DNA of 24,058 nt, taken from Actinomycetales bacterium. Lineage in GTDB: Bacteria; Actinomycetota; Actinomycetes; Actinomycetales; Actinomycetaceae. The notes under the pieces are model-generated. The model made no database searches. It was given only the letters and a program-made list of their open reading frames with translations, and was not told the origin of the DNA. The translations under genes were made by a program, and so were the position numbers. Position 1 is the stretch's first letter, and the number at the start of each line of letters is the position of its first letter. The stretch lies in the NCBI GenBank assembly GCA_022838965.1, contig JALHDK010000004.1, forward strand, positions 1 through 24,058, read 5' to 3'. This document shows positions 1-8,410 of this stretch, one piece after another.

Positions 1-845
1 GGCTCCCCCGAGATGAGGTCGACACCCCGCGCCAGGTCCGGGACGAGCGCGGCGTCCGTGCTGTCAGCCACGTCCACCATGCCGTGATCCGCCGTGATGA
101 CCAGGAGCGTGTCGGCGGGAAGGAGGCGGGCGAGCCTGCCGAGCTCGCGATCCGTGCGGGACGCCTCCTCCCCCCACTCCCAGGACCCCCACCCCGCGAC
201 GTGTCCGACGTGATCCACCTCGCCCCAGTACAGGTAGACGACGTCGGCCCGCCCCGCGCGGAGTTCCGCCACCGTCACGTCCACCCGCGCGGCGAGATCC
301 TCACCGCTGATGTCCCGCGCCCCGCGGAACGCCGCCCGGTTCAGACCGGAGCCTACGAAGCGCTCCGGTCCAACCACGGCGAACCGGACCGGCTCCGCGA
401 GGTGCTCGGCCACGGTGGGGCGGAGCTGCCACCGTTCCACCGGCATGAAGTCCTGGTCCCAGCGGATCAGGTTCATCAGCTGCCCGCTCCCCGGCTCCCG
501 AACCGTGTAGCCGAGCATGCCGGTGCGTCCCGGCAATTCGGTGGTCCCGAGGGCCGTGATGGCCGCCGCGGTGGTGGAGGGCACGACGGTCTGCAGCACC
601 AGTCCGTCGCCGCGGAGGGACCGGAGGAAGGGGAAGTGCCCGCTGCGTTCGCCGAGCTGCGTGTCCCCCAGCCCGTCCACGAGCACCACGCAGGCGCGTC
701 GCGCCCGCGGCAACCCGAGCCGGGTCCGCCAGCGTTCCCACGCGCCGGCGTCGGTGTGCTCCAGTCCGACCGCCGCCATGACACCGGCGAGCACACCGCG
801 GACATCCCCCCCGTCAGGCGTGAGGAGGTCAGGCGGCACGCTCAC
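1..845 (-). CDS. Alkaline phosphatase-superfamily phosphodiesterase/nucleotide pyrophosphatase (C-terminus off the left edge)
   Basis: About 281 residues are visible and the gene continues beyond the window. Translation of the minus strand shows a metal-binding DGLGD near residues 57-61, the nucleophile region PSTTAAAITALGT near 89-101 (Thr91 or Thr92 is the likely nucleophile), a metal-ligand cluster EVDHVGH near 209-215 and the metal motif TADHGMVD near 251-258. This is the order of the type I phosphodiesterase/nucleotide pyrophosphatase family, which hydrolyses phosphodiester or pyrophosphate bonds with two metal ions. The substrate cannot be read from sequence. No signal peptide or membrane segment is seen in the first 60 residues, so it is probably cytoplasmic. 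The chosen GTG start overlaps the TGA of the upstream DUF5998 gene by 4 bases (GTGA), typical of translational coupling; a second GTG lies two codons later. It is the third gene of the Pat-DUF5998-phosphatase operon. Confidence 0.88.
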   Translation of the reverse strand, partial: MSVPPDLLTPDGGDVRGVLAGVMAAVGLEHTDAGAWERWRTRLGLPRARRACVVLVDGLGDTQLGERSGHFPFLRSLRGDGLVLQTVVPSTTAAAITALGTTELPGRTGMLGYTVREPGSGQLMNLIRWDQDFMPVERWQLRPTVAEHLAEPVRFAVVGPERFVGSGLNRAAFRGARDISGEDLAARVDVTVAELRAGRADVVYLYWGEVDHVGHVAGWGSWEWGEEASRTDRELGRLARLLPADTLLVITADHGMVDVADSTDAALVPDLARGVDLISGE

Positions 846-1423
846 GGGAAGCTCTCGGCCACGGCCCGGGACAGGGCGGAGGCGAATCGCGTCGCCTGTT
901 CGAGCCGGGCCCGGCCGTCGGCGTCGGCGCTGACGCGCAACACGAGATCATCGGCGGTGGTGTAACCCGTGTAGCCGTGATCGGCCTCGCAGTTCGGATC
1001 GCCGCACGAGGCAGGTTCGAGCTCGATGCGCGCGTTCGACCCCCAGTGGACCGCGATGGTGATCTCGTCCACGACGGCGTTGTCGATCGTGGCGGCCTCG
1101 CGCACGCCGTGGGAGAGCACCACCGAGGTGATGCGGCGCAGCGCGATGGCCTCGGTCGTGGCGATCGCCAGCGGTCGGCCATCCACCCCCGACTCGTCAT
1201 CGATGTGGGCGCCGATCAGCCGGGTGGGTGTCAGGACCACGGCGGTCAGGTGGCGGCGCAGCTCGGACGCGTCGAACGTGGTCTCCGGGTGGACGAGGTA
1301 GGAGATGATCTCCTGACCACCGATGGCGATCTCGAGGACCCTCTCCACCAGGTCGGGGTAGTAGCCGCCGCGTTGCAGGTCACGGTGCAGTGCGGCTCGG
1401 AGCTTCTCAGGCACGCGGACCAT
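842..1423 (-). CDS. DUF5998 family protein
   Basis: The product is 193 residues, beginning MVRVPEKLRAAL. I recognise it as the actinobacterial DUF5998 family, usually found beside an alkaline-phosphatase-type enzyme, as here. No enzymatic function is known to me. Visible features are an N-terminal helical segment, a mixed alpha/beta middle, and a Cys/His cluster, CGDPNCEADHGY near residues 140-151 (Cys140, Cys145, His149), which could bind a metal; that is inference. There are no membrane segments or signal peptide. The ATG at 1423 lies 7 nt after the stop of the upstream Pat gene, and the end overlaps the start of the phosphatase by 4 bases, so all three are probably one mRNA. The frame stays open upstream to 1516, but that extension would run into the Pat coding sequence and does not look like family sequence. 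Confidence 0.85.
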   Translation of the reverse strand: MVRVPEKLRAALHRDLQRGGYYPDLVERVLEIAIGGQEIISYLVHPETTFDASELRRHLTAVVLTPTRLIGAHIDDESGVDGRPLAIATTEAIALRRITSVVLSHGVREAATIDNAVVDEITIAVHWGSNARIELEPASCGDPNCEADHGYTGYTTADDLVLRVSADADGRARLEQATRFASALSRAVAESFP

Positions 1424-1430
1424 TGTCGCA

Positions 1431-3842
1431 TCACCCGAGCACGGGCAGCGCCCGCCGTGCGGCGTCCGCCCGTGGCACGTCACCGAGTTCGATGCGGGCC
1501 GCGAGCGGACGTGCACCGACAGGGCCCACCACCACGGGATTCAGCTCGACGCGCCGGATGGCCGGGAAGTCGTCCTTCAGGAGGGCCACCCGGATGACGA
1601 CGTCCTCCAGCGCCTCCATGTCGAAGCGCGGACCCCCGCGATATCCCCGGAGCCGGACCGCCGCCCTCGGCGCCCGGACCAGCTCGGTGACGTCCCGGAC
1701 GGAGAGGGGGGTGATCCGGTAGGCGACGTCGTCGAGGATCTCGACGGCGTCCCCCGCCAGCCCGAAACCCACCACGGGCCCGTACAGCGGGTCCTCGAGC
1801 GCGGTCACCACACACGCCGGCCCGGCCGGCACCATGGGTTGCAGCTCCACCCGCGCCACCCCCAGCGCGCGCAGCCGGGTGAGCGCGTGCGCGAGGTCCG
1901 TCGGGTCGTGCACATCCAGGTGCACGCCGCCCAGGTCCACCCGGTGCCGGAGCTGCGCCGCGTCGGCCTTCACCGCCAGCGGCCATCCCAGTCGATCCGC
2001 GGCCGCGAGAGCCTCGTCGAGCGTCGTCGCCCACTCGGCGGGGACAACCTCGATGCCGTAGTGCCGGACGAGCTCCCGGGCGGCGGCGGGTTCGAGGGTG
2101 CCGCGGCCGGCGCGCCCGGCCACCAGCGCGCTCACGCGGGCGGGATCGACGTCGTCGGCGTGGACGAGCGGGGAGTCGTCGCGCGGCCCCGCGGCGTCGA
2201 CGAGCCGGCGCACCAGCCCCAGCCCTCCGTGGGCGTCGTCGGTGCGCGGGACCTCCGCGAGACCGGGCTGGTCGCGGTCGGTCACGGCCAGCACCCAGGC
2301 GGGCTGGCCGAGCCGGTCCCAGCCCGGGTCGGCGGGTTCATCCCCGGGGAGGGGCAGGTCGACGGCGACGCCGAGCGACCCCGCGGCCACCGGTTCGAGC
2401 CCCCGGTCCAGCGCCGCCCTGCGGACGTGCGTTGCCGCCTGCGGGGTGGTGGCCGCGATGGTGACCTGCCGGCTGACGCCCTCCGGGAGTCGCAGGGCCA
2501 TGGCCGCAAGCAGGACGAGCTCGTCGAGGTCGCGGGCCTCGAGGACGCCTGCCTGCCGCAGCATGTCGGACAGCACCGCGCGCGGCAGGTGGGACGTGCG
2601 GACCAGATGCCCGGGAGGGGCCGCCTGCCCGGTCGACGAGCCGATGTGGCAGATCACCGTCCGGCTCCGTGCGAGATGCCGGGCGATGCGGGCGAACTTC
2701 CGGGGGTTGCCGATCGAGTCCAGGCTGAGCGCGACCACCCGCGTGTCATCGTCCGCGCTCCACCACTGCATGGCGTCGTTGCCGGACACGTCCACCCGGT
2801 GCCCGGCCGAGATGAACCCCGCGAGCGGGATGTTCGCCGCGACGAGGCGGCGCAGGAGGGCCGCGGAGGACCGGTCCGTCTGGGCGAACAGTCCCAGGGC
2901 ACCGCCGGTGCGGAGGGACGGTGCGAACGTGAGGTTCCCCGCAGCCCGGCTCGCGAGTCCGAGGGAGCCCGGACCCAGGAGGCGCATCCCGTGGTGGCGG
3001 GCGGTGGCCAGCACCTCGGCGTGCCACCGGGGATCCGTCGCCTCCCGCCCGCTCAGCACGACGGCGGCACGCACCCCGGCGCGGCCGAGGCCGCCCAGGG
3101 CGCCGATCAGCTCGTCGTCGTCGACGGCGACCACGGCGAGCACCCGCCGGCCGGTCGCCTCGCCCGTCCAGGGGGACGGGCGGTTCGGGAGGTGGTCGAG
3201 GAGGCGCGCGGCCCGGCCGCCGCTCACCGCGACGACGTCCTCCGGCATCATCAGGTGGACCATCGACCGTGACTCGGCGAACTGTTCCCGGGCGGTCATC
3301 ACACGCCACGAGCGATCTGTGGTGGCCAGGTCGAGGACGACCTCGACGACGCCCTCCTGGGTCTCGGCGGTGATGGTGTACCCGGCGTCCCGGAAGACCG
3401 CGAGCATCTTCCGGTTGGTGGGCAGCACGTCGGCGACGAAGCGGGTGAATCCGCGTTCCCGGCCGGCCGCGGCCAGGTGGTCGAGCAGCACCGATCCCAG
3501 CCCGCGCCCCTGATGGGCGTCGCCCACGTAGAAGGCGACCTCCGCGGTCCTGCCGTCGACGGCGTCGTAGCACCCCATGGCGCACAGCTCGCCGGTGGCC
3601 GGTTCGGTGATGACGAGCGCGACCCGTTCGCGGTGGTCCACGGTGGTGAAGCGTTCCAGCTCCGCGGGCGTCAGGGCACCCCGGTAGCCGAAGAAGCGGA
3701 AGAAGCGGCTCTGCTCCGACTGGGAGAGGTGGAGGCGCTGGAGCGCCTCGGCGTCCGAGGGGAGGATGGGGCGAACGTGCACCGTCGCGCCGTCCCGCGT
3801 CACGAGGTCCGCCTCCCAGTGGCGCGGATACGGGTTCGGCAT
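1431..3842 (-). CDS. Pat-type protein: N-terminal GNAT acetyltransferase fused to an NDP-forming acyl-CoA synthetase-like module
   Basis: The product is 803 residues. A GNAT domain spans about 15-170, with acetyl-CoA loop QGRGLGS at 111-117. A CoA-binding/succinyl-CoA-synthetase-like region covers about 200-500, and an ATP-grasp-like domain about 585-803. This domain order matches the Streptomyces lividans PatA arrangement (GNAT first), opposite to Salmonella Pat (GNAT last). Family members acetylate lysines of central-metabolism enzymes such as acetyl-CoA synthetase, so protein acetylation is the likely role. The region where active ADP-forming acyl-CoA synthetases carry the phosphohistidine loop reads [13 protein letters not shown] (His418): the His is present but the usual SHTG context is lost, so the synthetase half may be regulatory. 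The ATG at 3842 is chosen over the GTG at 3851 because a TAGGGT -10 element ends 7 nt before it. First gene of a three-gene operon, divergent from parC. Confidence 0.87.
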   Translation of the reverse strand: MPNPYPRHWEADLVTRDGATVHVRPILPSDAEALQRLHLSQSEQSRFFRFFGYRGALTPAELERFTTVDHRERVALVITEPATGELCAMGCYDAVDGRTAEVAFYVGDAHQGRGLGSVLLDHLAAAGRERGFTRFVADVLPTNRKMLAVFRDAGYTITAETQEGVVEVVLDLATTDRSWRVMTAREQFAESRSMVHLMMPEDVVAVSGGRAARLLDHLPNRPSPWTGEATGRRVLAVVAVDDDELIGALGGLGRAGVRAAVVLSGREATDPRWHAEVLATARHHGMRLLGPGSLGLASRAAGNLTFAPSLRTGGALGLFAQTDRSSAALLRRLVAANIPLAGFISAGHRVDVSGNDAMQWWSADDDTRVVALSLDSIGNPRKFARIARHLARSRTVICHIGSSTGQAAPPGHLVRTSHLPRAVLSDMLRQAGVLEARDLDELVLLAAMALRLPEGVSRQVTIAATTPQAATHVRRAALDRGLEPVAAGSLGVAVDLPLPGDEPADPGWDRLGQPAWVLAVTDRDQPGLAEVPRTDDAHGGLGLVRRLVDAAGPRDDSPLVHADDVDPARVSALVAGRAGRGTLEPAAARELVRHYGIEVVPAEWATTLDEALAAADRLGWPLAVKADAAQLRHRVDLGGVHLDVHDPTDLAHALTRLRALGVARVELQPMVPAGPACVVTALEDPLYGPVVGFGLAGDAVEILDDVAYRITPLSVRDVTELVRAPRAAVRLRGYRGGPRFDMEALEDVVIRVALLKDDFPAIRRVELNPVVVGPVGARPLAARIELGDVPRADAARRALPVLG

Positions 3843-3849
3843 GCGCACC

Positions 3850-3855
3850 ACCCTA
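3850..3855 (-). promoter_or_regulatory. -10 element for a leaderless Pat operon transcript
   Basis: TAGGGT on the minus strand ends 7 nt before the ATG at 3842, so transcription would begin at or next to the A of the start codon. No convincing -35 hexamer is visible. The upstream GTG at 3851 would lie within this element, which argues against it as the start. Confidence 0.55.
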
Positions 3856-3894
3856 TCCGGCGGGTGGCGTTCGTTCCGTGACGGCCGCAGAGGT

Positions 3895-3900
3895 GATAAT
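3895..3900 (+). promoter_or_regulatory. -10 element for a leaderless parC transcript
   Basis: GATAAT (TGATAAT when extended by one base) ends 7 nt before the ATG at 3908. It is close to the TATAAT consensus. No recognisable -35 is present. The divergent Pat promoter lies about 40 bp away, so the two promoters share one short intergenic region. Confidence 0.6.
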
Positions 3901-3907
3901 CGGCCCC

Positions 3908-6346
3908 ATGACCCCCAAACGCACCCCTCCCGCTGCCGTGGAGGAGCACATCGTCGACGTCGACGTCTCAGCGGAGATGGAGGGGTCCTTCCTCGAGTAC
4001 GCCTACTCCGTCATCTACGCCCGGGCGCTGCCCGACGCCCGCGACGGCCTCAAGCCGGTCCAGCGCCGCATCCTCTACCAGATGGACCAGATGGGCCTGC
4101 GCCCGGATCGCGGCCACGTGAAGTCCGCGCGGGTGGTCGGGGATGTGATGGGCAAGCTGCATCCGCACGGCGATGCCGCCATCTACGACGCCATCGTGCG
4201 GATGGCGCAGCCCTTCTCGCTCCGCGTTCCACTCGTCGATGGCCACGGCAACTTCGGCTCCCTCGACGACGGTCCGGCCGCGCCACGGTACACGGAGGTG
4301 CGGCTCACGGCCGCGGCCCTCGAGATGACGCGGTCCCTCGACGAGGACGTCGTCGACTTCGTCCCCAACTACGACTCCTCGCTGCAGCAGCCCGCCGTCC
4401 TGCCCGCCGCGTTCCCGAACCTCCTGGTCAACGGGGCGCAGGGCATCGCCGTCGGGATGGCCACCAACATGCCCCCCCACAACCTCGTCGAGGTCGTGGC
4501 CGCGGCGCGCCACCTGATCGCCCACCCGGAGGCCACGCTCGAGGAGCTGATCCGGTTCGTCCCGGGCCCCGATCTCCCCTCGGGGGGCCGGATCATCGGC
4601 CTCGACGGCATCAGGGAGGCCTATGCCACGGGCCGCGGATCCTTCCGGACCCGGGCCAGGACCCGGGTGGAGACCCTGTCGGCGCGCAAGCGGGCCATCG
4701 TGGTCACGGAGCTCCCCTACCAGGTGGGCCCGGAACGCGTGATCGACCGCATCAAGGATGCGGTGAACGCGAAGAAGGTCCAGGGCATCGCCGCGGTCAC
4801 GGACCTGTCGGACCGCGAGCACGGGTTGCGCCTCGTGATCGAGGTGAAGAATGCCTTCAACCCCGAGGCCGTGCTGGAGGCGCTCTTCCGCTTCACCCCG
4901 CTCGAGGAGAACTTCGGCATCAACAACGTCGCGCTGGTGGACGGCCAGCCCCGCACCCTGGGGTTGCGGGAGCTGCTCAGCGTGTACGTCGACCACCGTC
5001 TCGAGGTGGTCCGCCGCCGCACCCGGCACCGGTTGGCGGCGAGCTCCGCCCGTCTCCACCTCGTGGAGGGCCTGCTGCTGGCGATCGCGGACATCGACGA
5101 GGTCATCCAGGTGATCCGCTCGTCGGACAACGCGGAGGAGGCTCGCACCCGCCTCATCCAGGTCTTCGACCTGTCCGAGGCGCAGGCCGAGTACATCCTC
5201 GAGCTGCGACTCCGGCGCCTCACCCGCTTCTCCCGCATCGAACTGGAGGCCGAGCGTGACGAGCTGGCGAAGCGGATCACCGAACTCACGGCCATCCTCG
5301 AATCGGATGCCCTCCTGCGTTCCGTGGTGAGTGACGAGCTCGCCGCGGTCGCTGCGGCGCACGGAACCCCGCGGCGCACCGTGCTGCTGGAGGGCACCGG
5401 CACGTCCGCTCCGCCCGCGCGCGCGGCCGCCCTCCCGATGGAGGTTCCGGACGGCCCGTGCACCGTCATGCTGTCGGGGACCGACCTCCTGGCCCGCGTC
5501 GACGGCGTCGTGGACGCCGCCGGGCCACGCCGGGCGCACGACGCGCTCCGGTCGACCGTGACGACGACGACGCACGGCACGGTCGGCATCCTCACCTCGA
5601 GTGGTCGGGTGGTGCGGGAGTCCGTGCTCGACATCCAGGCGCTCGCCCCGGTTGAGGGGCGGCCGGGCCTCGGCGGCGGCACCCCGGTGAGCGAGATGGT
5701 GGCCCTGGAGGACGGCGAGGACGTCGTCGGGCTGCTCGACCTCGATCCGGACGGACCACCGGTCGTCCTCGCGACCGCCGGCGGGACGGTGAAACGGGTG
5801 AGTCCCGGCGAGTTCCCGCAGAACAAGGACAGCTTCCCCGTCATCTCCCTCCGGGAGGGCGACCGGCTGGTGGGTGTGGCGCCCACGGCTGCGGAGGACG
5901 ACAGGGTGGTCCTGGTCAGCTCGGACGCCCAGGTGTTGCACTTCCCCGCCTCAGCCGTCCGCCCCCAGGGCCGCAGTGCCGCCGGCATGGCCGGGATGAC
6001 GCTCGGGGAGGGCGCGTCGGTCCTTCATCTCGGTGTCGTGCCCGCCGACCGGGTGTCCGAGGCGGTCCTCGTCACGGTCGCCGGGACACTGGGTGCACTT
6101 CCGGGCACGGTCGCCGGGTCGGCGAAGGTGTCGCCGTTCGGGCTCTTCCCCGGCAAGGGGCGCGCCACCCAGGGGGTGCGCGCGCACCGGTTCGTGCGGG
6201 GAGAGGACGCGCTCCAGCTCGCGTGGGTGGGCGTGGCGCCCCGGGCCGTGAGCAGCACGGGCCAGGCCGTCGAGCTCCCCGGGGTGGATGCCCGCCGCGA
6301 CGGCTCCGGCAAGCCCCTGGCAGCCCCGGTGGCTGCCATCGGCTGA
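3908..6346 (+). CDS. parC: DNA topoisomerase IV subunit A (ParC; GyrA-like type IIA topoisomerase)
   Basis: The product is 812 residues. The N-terminal breakage-reunion domain contains [20 protein letters not shown] (39-58), the quinolone-determining helix [10 protein letters not shown] (85-94) and the catalytic tyrosine in PRYTE (Tyr128). Arg127 and Tyr128 are intact, although the residue before Arg is Pro instead of the usual Met. A coiled-coil-like arm and a C-terminal beta-pinwheel (about 500-812) follow. The gyrase-specific GyrA box (QRRGGKG-like) is not seen in the C-terminal domain, which favours ParC, and the pairing with the nearby parE supports this. The subunit cuts and religates DNA with ParE to decatenate chromosomes. 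Position 90 is Ala where E. coli GyrA has Ser83; M. tuberculosis GyrA also has Ala there. An in-frame ATG exists at 3878, but the -10 element lies between it and 3908, so 3908 is preferred. It converges on GNAT-2 with a 4-bp gap. Confidence 0.93.
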   Translation: MTPKRTPPAAVEEHIVDVDVSAEMEGSFLEYAYSVIYARALPDARDGLKPVQRRILYQMDQMGLRPDRGHVKSARVVGDVMGKLHPHGDAAIYDAIVRMAQPFSLRVPLVDGHGNFGSLDDGPAAPRYTEVRLTAAALEMTRSLDEDVVDFVPNYDSSLQQPAVLPAAFPNLLVNGAQGIAVGMATNMPPHNLVEVVAAARHLIAHPEATLEELIRFVPGPDLPSGGRIIGLDGIREAYATGRGSFRTRARTRVETLSARKRAIVVTELPYQVGPERVIDRIKDAVNAKKVQGIAAVTDLSDREHGLRLVIEVKNAFNPEAVLEALFRFTPLEENFGINNVALVDGQPRTLGLRELLSVYVDHRLEVVRRRTRHRLAASSARLHLVEGLLLAIADIDEVIQVIRSSDNAEEARTRLIQVFDLSEAQAEYILELRLRRLTRFSRIELEAERDELAKRITELTAILESDALLRSVVSDELAAVAAAHGTPRRTVLLEGTGTSAPPARAAALPMEVPDGPCTVMLSGTDLLARVDGVVDAAGPRRAHDALRSTVTTTTHGTVGILTSSGRVVRESVLDIQALAPVEGRPGLGGGTPVSEMVALEDGEDVVGLLDLDPDGPPVVLATAGGTVKRVSPGEFPQNKDSFPVISLREGDRLVGVAPTAAEDDRVVLVSSDAQVLHFPASAVRPQGRSAAGMAGMTLGEGASVLHLGVVPADRVSEAVLVTVAGTLGALPGTVAGSAKVSPFGLFPGKGRATQGVRAHRFVRGEDALQLAWVGVAPRAVSSTGQAVELPGVDARRDGSGKPLAAPVAAIG

Positions 6347-6350
6347 CCCC

Positions 6351-7418
6351 CTACAGGTCGATGGCGTAGAGCACGGTGCGGTGGGTGGGCTCGAAGCCCA
6401 GCTGGGCGTACAGGTGCTGCGCACCGGCCGGGTCATCCAGGTCGACGTCGATCCCGGCGTAGTCCATGCCGGAATCGCGGAACGCCCGCATCGTGTGGCA
6501 CAGCAGGGAGCTGGCGACGCCGCGGCGCCGCCACGGCGCCAGCACGCCGAGAGCCTCGATGTAGCCCTCCCGCCAGCCGAGGGCGGGCCAGTCCTCCTCC
6601 CACCGCGAGGCCAGGACGTAGCCGGCGACCCGCGCCCGGTCCGTTGACCGGTCCAGCGCCACGAATGACCACTCGCGCACGACGTCGGCCATCATCCGGT
6701 CCCACTGGGCGGGGGTGAGCGCCGGCGACTCCCCCCGGTCCGCGAAGGCCTGGTTGTGGGCCCGGCGCACCGCGTCACTCAGGGACTCGGTCCAGGGCAC
6801 GACCGACAGGTAGGGGCCGAGCGTGATCTCCGGGATGGGCTCGCTGAGGTCACGGCGCATCTGCGTGAACCAGCGGCGTGGGCTGAAACCGTTCCTGACC
6901 AGGAGGTCCACCATCCCCGTCACCGATTCATCCGCGAAGTGCGCGATCTGCGCCGGCCCCTCCAGCCCGGAGGCTGCGAGCAGGTGACGGGAGACGTCGA
7001 TCTGCCAGGCGACGAGACTCGTCCCGATGCTGCGGTCCCGCCACGCCGGGTGGACGGCCCCGGAACACGTGGCACGCACGATGGACTGCTCCGTGAGCTG
7101 GACGCGGACGTAGCCGTAGGCCACAAGGTCGCCGGCGTCGTCGAAGGCGCCGTAGGCACCGTGGGGCACCTCCGGTTCGAAGAGTTCGGCCAGCTCGGCG
7201 ACGGTCGTGCGGTACGGGACACGGTCGTAGTCCTCCACGATCCGGTGGAGCTGAACCATCGCCGGGAGGTCGCTCTCCGTGAGGGAACGCCAGTGCGCGA
7301 ATCCCGTGGGGATCCGGATCCGGGCCGGAGGCGCCGCACGGGCGGCGAGGGAGTCCGCGGCCGCACGCCGCGGCGTCCTGGCCTCGCCGTTGCCCGTCCC
7401 ACGCCCGAGGAAGCTCAT
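6351..7418 (-). CDS. Tandem-GNAT acetyltransferase (GNAT-2, mycothiol-synthase-like architecture)
   Basis: The product is 355 residues with two GNAT folds. The N-terminal fold (about 38-195) has a degenerate acetyl-CoA loop, RDRSIGT at 127-133. The C-terminal fold (about 205-355) has a canonical loop RRRGVAS at 297-303 followed by HLYAQLGFEP, a typical GNAT ending. The double-GNAT layout resembles mycothiol synthase MshD, but the length and the first 35 Ala/Arg-rich residues differ, so I do not assign mshD. The acceptor substrate is unknown. The ATG overlaps the TGA of the upstream GNAT gene (ATGA, 4 bases), indicating translational coupling. The frame is open much further upstream (to 8246), but that sequence is Arg/Ala/Gly shadow of the other GNAT gene. 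The stop is 4 bp from the end of the convergent parC. Confidence 0.85.
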   Translation of the reverse strand: MSFLGRGTGNGEARTPRRAAADSLAARAAPPARIRIPTGFAHWRSLTESDLPAMVQLHRIVEDYDRVPYRTTVAELAELFEPEVPHGAYGAFDDAGDLVAYGYVRVQLTEQSIVRATCSGAVHPAWRDRSIGTSLVAWQIDVSRHLLAASGLEGPAQIAHFADESVTGMVDLLVRNGFSPRRWFTQMRRDLSEPIPEITLGPYLSVVPWTESLSDAVRRAHNQAFADRGESPALTPAQWDRMMADVVREWSFVALDRSTDRARVAGYVLASRWEEDWPALGWREGYIEALGVLAPWRRRGVASSLLCHTMRAFRDSGMDYAGIDVDLDDPAGAQHLYAQLGFEPTHRTVLYAIDL

Positions 7419-8368
7419 GGCTGTCCGATGGTGTACAGCAGCTCCACACCCACCGGGGTGAAGCCGGCGCCCATCAGTGCCTCCCGCCAGGAGCGCGCGG
7501 TGGCGACCGTTCCCGCCACCACACTCACGCACGGTGCGTGCGCGGCGGCGCCCAGCAGCCCTGTCACCAGGTCGTCCGCGATACCCGCAGGGGCGTCCGC
7601 CGGCAGGATCACGGTGCGCGCATCCACGATGCCGGGGCGCCCGGACCCACGCGCCAGCACCGCACCCTGCACCGTGTCCCCCCGGACCGCGACCACGGAC
7701 ATGCGGGGGTCCGCCGTCTCGATGGCCTCCGTGAGAGGAAGCGCCGTGGAGAGCAGGATGTGCGCGTGGTCCGCCGGCGTCAGCAGCGCGTCCAGGTGCG
7801 CCGCATCCGCGGGCAGCACGCCGCGCACGTGCGGCGACCTCTCCTCCACCGGACCCGCGGGACTCTCGTAGAGGTCGATGCGGGCGCCACAGCTGAAGCC
7901 CGCCGCAGTGTAGAGCCGGCGCCGGTCGATGAGATGCGAGGGGATCGACGCGCCGACCACCGTCCGTTCGCCGCCGCCCCGGCGCAGAAACTCCCGCGCC
8001 CACTGGTCCTGCCATCGCAGCACCGCCCGCCCGATGCCCCGTCCGCGCCACGCGGGGTCGATGGCCGCTCGCAGCGCGACGGCGTCGTAGCCCCCGGCAC
8101 CACCGAAGCGGACCGCGGCGCACGCCCGGACCGCCCCGCGCGTGTCGCGGCCCAGCATGGCAACATGCGCGGGCGAGACGGGCAGGTACACGCGCTCGAC
8201 GACGAGCGATGACGTCCACACCGGTGCCGCATCCGATTCCTCGCACGCACGCACGAGCCTGACGATCTCGTCAAGCGACGCCCTGTCGACCGGTGACCAC
8301 GTGAGGCCGAGATGAGCGCCGGGAAGGTCGCCGAGAGCGTCGATCGGCGGCGCGTCGGGGGCTCTCAC
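7415..8368 (-). CDS. GNAT family N-acetyltransferase (GNAT-1, double-domain)
   Basis: The product is 317 residues. The first GNAT fold (about 20-160) carries AAIDPAWRGRGIG near 101-113, a clear acetyl-CoA-binding loop. The second half (about 165-317) looks like a diverged GNAT fold without a good loop, ending AGFTPVGVELLYTIG. Substrate unknown. The GTG start at 8368 has a TAGGAT -10 element ending 7 nt upstream, so the gene probably has its own leaderless promoter even though it lies only 42 bp after parE on the same strand. It overlaps the following GNAT-2 gene by 4 bases, so the two are probably co-translated. They could act together or on related substrates; that is inference from coupling only. 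Confidence 0.84.
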   Translation of the reverse strand: MRAPDAPPIDALGDLPGAHLGLTWSPVDRASLDEIVRLVRACEESDAAPVWTSSLVVERVYLPVSPAHVAMLGRDTRGAVRACAAVRFGGAGGYDAVALRAAIDPAWRGRGIGRAVLRWQDQWAREFLRRGGGERTVVGASIPSHLIDRRRLYTAAGFSCGARIDLYESPAGPVEERSPHVRGVLPADAAHLDALLTPADHAHILLSTALPLTEAIETADPRMSVVAVRGDTVQGAVLARGSGRPGIVDARTVILPADAPAGIADDLVTGLLGAAAHAPCVSVVAGTVATARSWREALMGAGFTPVGVELLYTIGQP

Positions 8369-8375
8369 ACCCCCG

Positions 8376-8381
8376 ATCCTA
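8376..8381 (-). promoter_or_regulatory. -10 element for a leaderless GNAT-1/GNAT-2 transcript
   Basis: TAGGAT on the minus strand ends 7 nt before the GTG at 8368. It sits in the 42-bp gap after parE, so the two acetyltransferase genes could be transcribed separately from parE. No -35 match is visible. Confidence 0.5.
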
Positions 8382-8410
8382 TGGCCCGGAGTCCGGGAAG
8401 CGGCAGCCTG

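Noticed and set aside
84..965. Long open frame antisense to the phosphodiesterase and DUF5998 genes
   Set aside because: Arg/Pro/Gly-rich, no recognisable domain; the opposite strand shows full phosphodiesterase motifs. A typical high-GC shadow frame.
1839..3513. Two long plus-strand frames over the Pat gene
   Set aside because: Low-complexity composition, no motif, and entirely antisense to a gene with clear GNAT and ATP-grasp domains.
3968..5988. Frames of 657 and 423 residues antisense to parC
   Set aside because: Shadow frames: His/Arg/Asp-rich or Ser/Arg-rich with no domain, opposite a well-conserved topoisomerase gene.
7419..8246. N-terminal extension of GNAT-2 to a 631-residue protein
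   Set aside because: The extra region is Arg/Gly/Ala-rich, overlaps the real GNAT-1 frame, and the ATGA overlap at 7415-7418 marks the proper start.
8385..8397. Palindrome CCCGGA-G-TCCGGG as a terminator between parE and GNAT-1
   Set aside because: A one-base loop cannot form a useful hairpin, and it adjoins the GNAT-1 promoter; probably a chance GC palindrome.
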